From NCBI GenBank assembly GCA_030679025.1, contig JAUXTV010000192.1, forward strand, positions 1-10,127: a stretch of DNA of 10,127 bases, in the 5' to 3' direction. The stretch's first letter is position 1; every line of letters begins with the position of its first letter. The DNA comes from Candidatus Woesearchaeota archaeon. Its GTDB lineage: Archaea > Nanobdellota > Nanobdellia > SCGC-AAA011-G17 > UBA489. A program made the position numbers and the translations under genes. The notes below the pieces were generated by a model. The model made no database searches, was not told the origin of the DNA, and saw only the letters and a program-made list of their open reading frames with translations. Below are positions 5,777 through 10,127 of this stretch, in pieces.

Positions 5777-6061
5777 ATGGCTTGGGCTCAACCTCCTAGT
5801 CCGGAACTTGAAGGAACTAATTTTTTATTTGACCAGTATATTTCTTTATTTATCGCTATTGAAGAAGGAAATATTGCTCTTTTAGGCGCTCTTGAAAGAA
5901 TAGTAGGCAAACTACGCTTACGAAAAGATGAAGATATTGTACACCAAGGCCTAACTTTGCTTACCAACAGTATGAATGATGCTTGTGGGGTACAAGACTA
6001 TCTCGCGGCTGCTTTTTATAGAGACATGATAGCACACTATGGACGCTATATCTTATCATAG
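5777..6061 (+). CDS. Small helical hypothetical protein, coupled to cdc6
   Basis: This gene encodes 94 residues. ATG 5777 lies one nucleotide after the cdc6 stop, so it is almost certainly co-transcribed and translationally coupled; no separate ribosome binding site is seen. The protein is mostly helical (FLFDQYISLFIAIEEGNIAL, ALERIVGKLRLR, IVHQGLTLLTNSMNDACGVQDYLAAAFYRDMIAHYG), without a signal peptide, membrane helix, metal motif or Walker motif. I do not recognise it. Its position suggests an accessory role near replication initiation, but position alone is weak evidence. The gene ends with TAG. Confidence 0.7.
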   Translation: MAWAQPPSPELEGTNFLFDQYISLFIAIEEGNIALLGALERIVGKLRLRKDEDIVHQGLTLLTNSMNDACGVQDYLAAAFYRDMIAHYGRYILS

Positions 6062-6116
6062 CTAGTACTATATAGATGTTAGAGTATCTGTTTACTTCTC
6101 AAAGACCCTCATGAGG

Positions 6117-6166
6117 TATATAAAGAACACTTCATTTTCCTCTTTTATCAACACGGGAGAGGTGGT
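6117..6166 (+). promoter_or_regulatory. Promoter and Shine-Dalgarno of the small acidic protein gene
   Basis: TATA box TATATAAA (6117-6124) predicts a transcript start near 6147. GAGGTG within 6159-6164 lies 6 nt before ATG 6171. Together they choose ATG 6171; the upstream in-frame ATG at 6111 would precede the TATA box. Confidence 0.75.
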
Positions 6167-6170
6167 TATC

Positions 6171-6365
6171 ATGGATATGTCAATGCCGACCATAGAGGAA
6201 TTAACTGGAACACAACTAAGGAAGCTTGCTATTTGGCCTCCAGAGCAACAAACCTCAGATGAAGACTTCTATGCTGAAGACTTTCTTTTAGAGCTGGAAG
6301 ACAATGATGAACTGAGCATAGAGGAAAGCGGATTTATGATGGGTTATTTAGGTTCAGATTACTGA
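6171..6365 (+). CDS. Small, strongly acidic protein of unknown function
   Basis: From ATG 6171 this encodes 64 residues. The protein is very acidic: the middle reads SDEDFYAEDFLLELEDNDEL, and basic residues are nearly absent (one R and one K, at RKL). It ends IEESGFMMGYLGSDY. There is no cysteine, so it is not a zinc ribbon, and no signal or membrane segment. A charged, short protein with its own strong promoter and ribosome binding site suggests an abundant binding or mimic protein, but no family is recognised. Its 3' end overlaps the DUF460 gene by 12 nt, tail to tail. The longer 84-residue version from ATG 6111 is disfavoured by the promoter position. Confidence 0.7.
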   Translation: MDMSMPTIEELTGTQLRKLAIWPPEQQTSDEDFYAEDFLLELEDNDELSIEESGFMMGYLGSDY

Positions 6366-7484
6366 CTGCCGCTCTTCTTGATATTCCCTCACAATCGTCG
6401 AGAGCATATCTTTTTTCTTTCTTTCTCTTTCTAGCACTTCTTTATCAATAAATGCCAAGGTTTCTGTCTCCCTCATAGGAATATGCGCAGCATTCACAAA
6501 GAGAAATCCCTGCTTCACTAATTCTTTTGCTGGCGGCTTTCTGTAGATAATAATACTTACTTTTTGCTTGAGGAACTGCAAAGAACGATCACTGAAACTA
6601 TTTACATCTTCAACCACAAGAATATCCCCTTCTTTCACAGTCTTGCTGACTTCTTCCCAACCTAAATTCTTGACTTTTTTTGCCATAAGTTTATTTCTAG
6701 TTTCCAAGAGCACTGCAGTTGTTGTTTTCAGTTCTTGTTTGATTTGCATACTTTCTTTTCTCTGTCTAGTTATTTCTTGATTCAGAAACTCTATTTTCTT
6801 ATCTTTGAACTTGATGATATCACCAGCTTTTTTCTCTGATAGGCTTTGTATCTTCTTGAGCATGTCTCTTATTCTTCCATCTAAGTAAGCAACTTTATTG
6901 GCAAGAGTTGCATTTACTTTTTTTAAGTGCTTATTTTCTTCCACTAAGCGAGAAGGTTTTTTGAAAGCAGTTTTGAGACGACGCTTCTTGATTACTGCTT
7001 CGTCCTCTGGCTGTTCTAAAAAAGCAAGCGCATTTCCGATGGTATATCCCTTGATCACTCTGAGTTTGACTTCTGTAGCAAGATTTTCTTTGTCAACTCT
7101 TTTAAGCGCTTCATCTACTTTTTGTAGCATGGGCTGCACTTCTTTGAAGGCATGCAGGGCTGCAGCAAGAGCATCACGCTGATGATCATCATGAGGATTA
7201 TACATTTCAGTTATTCTTTCCTTGAAACCCACTTTCATATCTTCTTCTGGAACAACAACTTTTGCACCTACTTTTGCAGAAAATTTTTCAATTAATCCTG
7301 GAATGTGTTTAACATCTGTGCCTATGACTAATACTTTTCCTTCATTGGTAATTTCTGCCAATAAATTATTGAGAGCTAATTCTTTAGAACTTTTCAACTT
7401 TCGTACATGGCCATCAACATCCAGCACTGCATAAGCTGTGGTAATGCCAGGATCAATGCCTACAATGATCAGATCTTGTTGCAA
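6354..7484 (-). CDS. DUF460 / COG2433-like protein with RNase H-fold N-terminus
   Basis: This gene encodes 376 residues from a TTG start. Residues about 5-115 form an RNase H/RuvC-like domain: strand LIIVGIDPGITTAYAVLDVDG with D11, VLVIGTDV with D57, VVPEED (78-82), and DDHQRDALAAALHAF with D99, D100 and D104, a plausible catalytic acidic set. Residues about 180-265 form a long coiled coil. Residues about 275-376 form a C-terminal domain (EGDILVVEDVNSFSDRS, VSIIIYRKPP). This order matches the archaeal family PF04312/COG2433, predicted from fold to be a nuclease or resolvase-like protein; function is unproven. Members known to me are often longer (about 600 residues), so this is a compact version. 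TTG 7484 is the only in-frame start close to the TATA element at 7511-7518, and the transcript would have almost no leader. Confidence 0.85.
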   Translation of the reverse strand: MQQDLIIVGIDPGITTAYAVLDVDGHVRKLKSSKELALNNLLAEITNEGKVLVIGTDVKHIPGLIEKFSAKVGAKVVVPEEDMKVGFKERITEMYNPHDDHQRDALAAALHAFKEVQPMLQKVDEALKRVDKENLATEVKLRVIKGYTIGNALAFLEQPEDEAVIKKRRLKTAFKKPSRLVEENKHLKKVNATLANKVAYLDGRIRDMLKKIQSLSEKKAGDIIKFKDKKIEFLNQEITRQRKESMQIKQELKTTTAVLLETRNKLMAKKVKNLGWEEVSKTVKEGDILVVEDVNSFSDRSLQFLKQKVSIIIYRKPPAKELVKQGFLFVNAAHIPMRETETLAFIDKEVLERERKKKDMLSTIVREYQEERQSVI

Positions 7485-7508
7485 CTTCCTGCTTCTGCTG
7501 AAGAATAA

Positions 7509-7520
7509 AGTATAAAAACC
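7509..7520. promoter_or_regulatory. Shared TATA element between divergent DUF460 and phosphoesterase genes
   Basis: AGTATAAAAACC reads as TATAAAAA on the + strand, centred about 27 nt before ATG 7541, and as TTTTTATA on the - strand, about 30 nt before TTG 7484. The 56-bp gap holds no second clear TATA box, so one element may serve both directions. Confidence 0.55.
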
Positions 7521-7540
7521 TTGTTTTTCCCTGTAGCTGG

Positions 7541-8143
7541 ATGAAAATTCTGGCTTTTACTGATGTGCATAGAGCAGATCCCAAGATAATTAAAAAAGCT
7601 CTCTTAGGCATTGTCAAGAAAGCACAACAAGCAGACATTATGATTTGTTGTGGGGATATTTCTCTTTTTGGAAAGGGATTCAAACCAGCGCTAAACATTT
7701 TAATGAAAGCAGACAAGCCTTTATTGATTATTCATGGCAATCATGAGGAAGAACGAGAAGTAAGTCATTTACAGTTGAAGAATGTTATTCCTTTTCACAG
7801 AAAACCCCACAGAATTGGCAACTATCTTTTCTTAGGTCATGGCGGTGGCGGCTTTTCCATAGTTGATCGCAAATTAGAACAAAGAATTGCTCAATTTAAA
7901 GAAAAAATACAACCAGGTGATAAAGTTATTTTAGTTACTCATGGACCTCCTCATAATACAGAACTTGACTATTTACCCTTATATGGTTCTGTTGGCTGTC
8001 GAAGCATTACGAAAGCAATCAAAGAATTAAAACCTCAGCTTTATTTATGTGGACATATCCATGAGAATTTTACTGTTCATCAGAAACTTGGACAAACACT
8101 CATGCTGAATCCTGGACCCTTAGGAACACTCATTGAAATTTAA
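7541..8143 (+). CDS. Calcineurin-like metallophosphoesterase
   Basis: This gene encodes 200 residues, close to normal for a minimal single-domain phosphoesterase. All metal-ligand motifs are present in order: D8-V-H10 (DVH in place of the usual DxH), G38-D39, G66-N67-H68 (GNHEE), H134 (THGPP) and G171-H172-I-H174. These bind two metals and define a cytosolic phosphoesterase; the substrate (nucleotide, phosphoprotein or other) cannot be told from sequence. There is no signal peptide. The start follows the TATA element by about 27 nt without a Shine-Dalgarno, so it is probably leaderless. It converges on the DedA gene, overlapping by 14 nt; a T-rich tract just after its stop (8141-8157) could terminate the transcript. 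Confidence 0.9.
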   Translation: MKILAFTDVHRADPKIIKKALLGIVKKAQQADIMICCGDISLFGKGFKPALNILMKADKPLLIIHGNHEEEREVSHLQLKNVIPFHRKPHRIGNYLFLGHGGGGFSIVDRKLEQRIAQFKEKIQPGDKVILVTHGPPHNTELDYLPLYGSVGCRSITKAIKELKPQLYLCGHIHENFTVHQKLGQTLMLNPGPLGTLIEI

Positions 8144-8780
8144 TTTTTCTTTTTCTATGCTTCATAAATTCTAAAGCCATAGGAATAAATGAGAGTACTA
8201 TAATAATCAAAATCACAAGAGAAAAGTTTTCTTGAATGAATTGAATATTTCCGAAATAGAATCCTCCCCAAAGAAAGAGTGTAATCCAGGCAAAGCCCCC
8301 TATAATATTATAGAATAAAAATCTAGGATACTTCATTTTTCCAATGCCCGCAACAAAAGGCGCGAAGGTTCGAATAACAGGGATGAAACGAGCAAGCATG
8401 ATGGTCTTATTTCCATGCACTTCATAGAACTGCTCTGTTCGTATCAAATATTCTTTTTTTAAGAAAGGAATGTTTCTTTCAAATATTTTTGGACCAACAT
8501 ACATACCTATCCAATAGTTCACTGTATCTCCTAAAACTGCTGCCAGCACTAGCAATCCATACAGCATAAAAATATTCATAGAGCCTACAGCAGCTAGAGC
8601 TCCAACAGCAAATAATAAAGAGTCTCCAGGCAGGAAAGGCGCAAACACAAATCCAGTTTCACAAAAGATGATTAGAAACAGCAATGCGTAAATCCAAAGG
8701 CCATATTGGTCAACAATGACAGTTAGATACTTATCTAGATGAAGAATGACATCCATAAAAGAGGTTAAAAATTCGAACAT
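8130..8780 (-). CDS. DedA/VTT-family integral membrane protein
   Basis: This gene encodes 216 residues, the usual DedA length. Hallmarks are CETGFVFAPFLPGDSLLFAVGALA (40-63, the E-x-G ... P-x-LPGDS-x-L-x4-G re-entrant motif), LAAVLGDTVNYWIGMYVG (79-96, the GD-x3-Y-x-G motif), and LARFIPVIRTFAPFVAGIGKM (about 129-149, the R-F-x-P-x-x-R-x4-P-x-x-AG motif). Two further helices (WITLFLWGGFYFG, LVILIIIVLSFIPMA) and a basic tail complete it. Bacterial DedA proteins are linked to lipid carrier recycling, proton-motive force and drug tolerance, and relatives of this fold are lipid scramblases. Lipid translocation here is inferred from the family. A BRE/TATA (CGAAAG-TTTTAAGA, 8803-8816) lies about 27 nt before ATG 8780, so the message is probably leaderless. 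Confidence 0.93.
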   Translation of the reverse strand: MFEFLTSFMDVILHLDKYLTVIVDQYGLWIYALLFLIIFCETGFVFAPFLPGDSLLFAVGALAAVGSMNIFMLYGLLVLAAVLGDTVNYWIGMYVGPKIFERNIPFLKKEYLIRTEQFYEVHGNKTIMLARFIPVIRTFAPFVAGIGKMKYPRFLFYNIIGGFAWITLFLWGGFYFGNIQFIQENFSLVILIIIVLSFIPMALEFMKHRKRKIKFQ

Positions 8781-8801
8781 CCTTTTCTGTCGATTTTTCC
8801 T

Positions 8802-8816
8802 CTCTTAAAACTTTCG
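8802..8816. promoter_or_regulatory. Shared TATA-like element between dedA-like and PAS-STAS genes
   Basis: On the - strand, CGAAAG (8811-8816) plus TTTTAAGA (8803-8810) forms a BRE/TATA centred about 27 nt from ATG 8780. Read on the + strand, TCTTAAAA lies about 24 nt before GTG 8830. No other TATA box fits in the 49-bp gap. Confidence 0.5.
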
Positions 8817-8829
8817 TTGTGGAAGAGTA

Positions 8830-9819
8830 GTGAACAAAGGTATTAAACCAGTATCTTTTAGAAAATGCATGCCTGAAGACGAAAGTTTGGAACGTTATTT
8901 AGCTAAGATCCGTCAGTTACATCATCTTGGGCTTGGCCAGCGTAATCAAAGAATAACAGAGTTAGAGCAAACAGTAGACCAATTACAAAAACAACTCGCA
9001 GAACGAGACAGACAACTTACGGAACAAAAGACCCAGATTGCTGATCTTCAAGAAACAACTAAATATACTACGACATGGGACTTTGTTACTCATCCAACAA
9101 TACTCGCACGTGCTAATAACACTATCCAATTTGTTAATGAAAGGTTAGTAGAAGTTTCCCATCGTGATCCTTCTGAATTGATGAATAGGCCGCTTACAGA
9201 TTTTTTTCAAGGTTTGGAATTTCTTGATCAAATTCGTTCAGATCCTTTGCTTATGCAAGTTGAAGATTTGGATGCGCTCGCTCATGTTCCTGTAGTCCTC
9301 ATGGGTAGGCAAGGAGAAGAAATATTTAGATCTGCGGAAATTAATTTTTTACCTCCTCAAAGAGCATATAATGGCGTCAAACTTACTTTAAAACCAAAAG
9401 AAGAAAGAACTCTTGTTCAGAAAACAAGACAACATTTGCCTCGTTATTTGGGAGGTGTATCAAAATATGACGGTCTTGACGCGAAAGACTACACCCAGGA
9501 TCATCGATTAGTTGTAAGAGACAAGCAAGCAGAACAACCTACCCCCCAGGATGGAACTACTCTTCTTACAGAGATTACTAGAAGAGTCCTTGAACTTGAT
9601 AATTATACATATCATCGCAGAAGAGTTGTTGTAAACTTCAGGACAATTGAGAGTTGTGATCCTAGATTCTACCAAACTTTATTAGCTATTTCTCAAATGA
9701 AGGGTTTACCACTTGCTTGTATTGTCTCTGAAGATTCTGAACCTTATCAAGAACTTATCAAGACTGGTTTTCCAGAAAAAAATATTGTAATAGAAAGAAA
9801 AAAAGAAAAGAAAAAATGA
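8830..9819 (+). CDS. Coiled coil-PAS-STAS signalling protein (RsbR/YtvA-like architecture)
   Basis: This gene encodes 329 residues. Residues 37-77 are a coiled coil (RITELEQTVDQLQKQLAERD and on). Residues about 85-190 form a PAS sensor domain (ILARANNTIQFVNERLVEVS, then DPSELMNRPLTDFF). Residues about 222-323 look like a STAS domain (VVVNFRTIESCDPRFYQTLL, then LPLACIVSEDSEPYQELIKTGF). A PAS-STAS order recalls bacterial stressosome proteins such as RsbR and YtvA. The canonical DS phospho-site of the STAS loop reads CDPRF, with proline in place of Ser/Thr, and the PAS lacks the LOV cysteine motif. It is therefore unlikely to be a standard phospho-switch or a blue-light sensor. There is no membrane segment. 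GTG 8830 is used, but ATG 8869 is possible, since TATTAAA lies about 24 nt before it. The C-terminus is lysine-rich (ERKKEKKK). Confidence 0.75.
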   Translation: MNKGIKPVSFRKCMPEDESLERYLAKIRQLHHLGLGQRNQRITELEQTVDQLQKQLAERDRQLTEQKTQIADLQETTKYTTTWDFVTHPTILARANNTIQFVNERLVEVSHRDPSELMNRPLTDFFQGLEFLDQIRSDPLLMQVEDLDALAHVPVVLMGRQGEEIFRSAEINFLPPQRAYNGVKLTLKPKEERTLVQKTRQHLPRYLGGVSKYDGLDAKDYTQDHRLVVRDKQAEQPTPQDGTTLLTEITRRVLELDNYTYHRRRVVVNFRTIESCDPRFYQTLLAISQMKGLPLACIVSEDSEPYQELIKTGFPEKNIVIERKKEKKK

Positions 9820-9837
9820 TTATTATAAAAAGAAAAC
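9795..9837 (-). terminator. T-rich tract downstream of the hyperbasic peptide gene
   Basis: After the TAA at 9838, the minus strand reads CTTTTTATAATAATCATTTT and continues with further T runs. This T-rich stretch is the complement of the lysine-rich 3' end of the PAS-STAS gene. It would suit archaeal oligo-U termination. Confidence 0.45.
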
Positions 9838-9912
9838 TTATCGTCTTCTTCTAGTTGCTGTGCGTCGAGCAGATGTTTTTCTTGTTGCTGCTGCGCGTCT
9901 TTTTGCTGCCAT
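9838..9912 (-). CDS. 24-residue arginine-rich peptide, protamine/H1-tail-like
   Basis: ATG 9912 to TAA 9838-9840 encodes 24 residues. The peptide starts MAAKRRAAATRKTSARR and ends in four arginines. Composition is 9 Arg, 2 Lys, 7 Ala, 4 Thr, 1 Ser and 1 Met, with no acidic or aromatic residue. The start has an excellent Shine-Dalgarno, GAGGTGA (9921-9927), 8 nt upstream, and a TATA box (TATATAA, 9964-9970) with an expected transcript start near 9941. Its codons are more GC-rich (GCA, CGC, CGA) than the surrounding DNA. Such composition fits a nucleic-acid-binding peptide, similar in style to histone H1 tails or protamines. It is too short for most gene finders. The existence of the gene is well supported by the signals; the role is inference. 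Confidence 0.72.
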   Translation of the reverse strand: MAAKRRAAATRKTSARRTATRRRR

Positions 9913-9920
9913 TGTTCCGT

Positions 9921-9970
9921 TCACCTCTTTTGAAATATGTTAGAAATATGATGATGAGCTTTCTTATATA
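9921..9970 (-). promoter_or_regulatory. Promoter and ribosome binding site of the hyperbasic peptide gene
   Basis: On the minus strand, TATATAA (9964-9970) stands about 26 nt upstream of a predicted start near 9941. The leader of roughly 28 nt contains GAGGTGA (9921-9927), which is complementary to the 16S rRNA tail. Confidence 0.65.
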
Positions 9971-9983
9971 CTTTTTCTTTTTT

Positions 9984-10016
9984 AAACTTTCTTTTTTAAA
10001 AGTTTCTTAGAGAAAC
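9984..10016. repeat. Two overlapping inverted repeats sharing one arm
   Basis: AAACTTT (9984-9990) pairs with AAAGTTT (9999-10005) across an 8-nt loop. GTTTCT (10002-10007) pairs with AGAAAC (10011-10016) across TAG. The two stems share bases 10002-10005, so only one can form at a time. The surroundings are T-rich. This could be terminator-like for a transcript entering from the right on the minus strand. Confidence 0.4.
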
Positions 10017-10087
10017 ATCTTCTCAAAATTCGTAAAAATATTCTTTTCTGCTTCTTCTTCAGATATTTTTTTTATTTTGTGGGACAT
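10007..10087 (-). CDS. Possible 26-residue small ORF at the right edge
   Basis: ATG 10087 to TAA 10007-10009 encodes a charged peptide (MSHKIKKISEEEAEKN, then IFTNFEKMFL). A TATA-like TTAAATAT (about 10107-10115) is centred some 25 nt upstream, which would suit leaderless transcription. A competing reading is that the other minus frame, open from the window edge to TGA 10059-10061 (22 codons ending YVPQNKKNI), is the tail of a gene outside the window. I cannot decide between them from this end fragment. Confidence 0.3.
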   Translation of the reverse strand: MSHKIKKISEEEAEKNIFTNFEKMFL

Positions 10088-10127
10088 ACTTTATCAACGA
10101 GTTAAGATATTTAATTTCTGTTGCCGA

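Noticed and set aside
6111..6170. ATG 6111 as start of the small acidic protein
   Set aside because: It lies upstream of the TATA box. GAGGTG before ATG 6171 decides the start.
6568..7716. Four short frames (70-94 codons) opposite or across the DUF460 and phosphoesterase genes
   Set aside because: They are complementary-strand shadows of well-supported genes, Ser/Phe-rich and without start signals.
10059..10127. Minus-strand open frame of 22 codons reaching the window edge (ending YVPQNKKNI, TGA)
   Set aside because: It could be the tail of a gene beyond the window, but it is too short to support, and it overlaps the 26-residue ORF with a TATA-like signal. Left undecided.

Overview
The window looks like chromosomal DNA of a small-genome archaeon. 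The sequence shows an Orc1/Cdc6 initiator and a DUF460/COG2433 protein, both archaeal in character, and archaeal promoters (TTTATATA-type TATA boxes, sometimes with a CGAAAG-like BRE) about 27 nt upstream of starts. Several starts appear leaderless; others have a GGAGG/GGTGA Shine-Dalgarno. The DNA is AT-rich and tightly packed. A DPANN lineage such as Woesearchaeota fits by gene style, but this is inference; no marker gene proves it. TAA, TGA and TAG all act as stops, so the code looks standard.

Layout: (1) 2-439, the 3' part of a SpoIIM-like membrane protein, convergent with (2) 436-1248, a secreted, C-terminally anchored protein built on nine 13-residue Pro/Val repeats. (3) 1390-2964, a helical-repeat protein reading frame interrupted by one in-frame TAA, divergent from (4) 3097-3453, a small Rossmann/CARF-like protein. 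(5) 3450-4551, a HEPN plus wHTH-nucleotidyltransferase (MNT) pair of toxin-antitoxin type. It is flanked by a 28-bp imperfect direct repeat made from the 3' end of the CARF-like gene. (6) 4708-6061, orc1/cdc6 and a 1-nt-spaced small helical gene. (7) 6171-6365, a small acidic protein, convergent with (8) 6354-7484, the DUF460 RNase H-fold protein, which is divergent from (9) 7541-8143, a metallophosphoesterase. (10) 8130-8780, a DedA/VTT membrane protein, divergent from (11) 8830-9819, a coiled coil-PAS-STAS signalling protein. (12) 9838-9912, a 24-residue extremely arginine-rich peptide gene with a strong ribosome binding site. (13) An unresolved right edge.

The genes do not form one pathway; most are single-gene or two-gene transcription units. 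The coherent units are the HEPN/MNT pair, with a dyad at its promoter that its own winged helix could bind, and orc1/cdc6 with its follower. The most unusual signals are the 3'-end gene remnant bracketing the HEPN/MNT cassette, the single in-frame stop in the helical-repeat gene, two divergent pairs that seem to share one TATA element, the archaeal PAS-STAS protein, and the tiny hyperbasic peptide gene.
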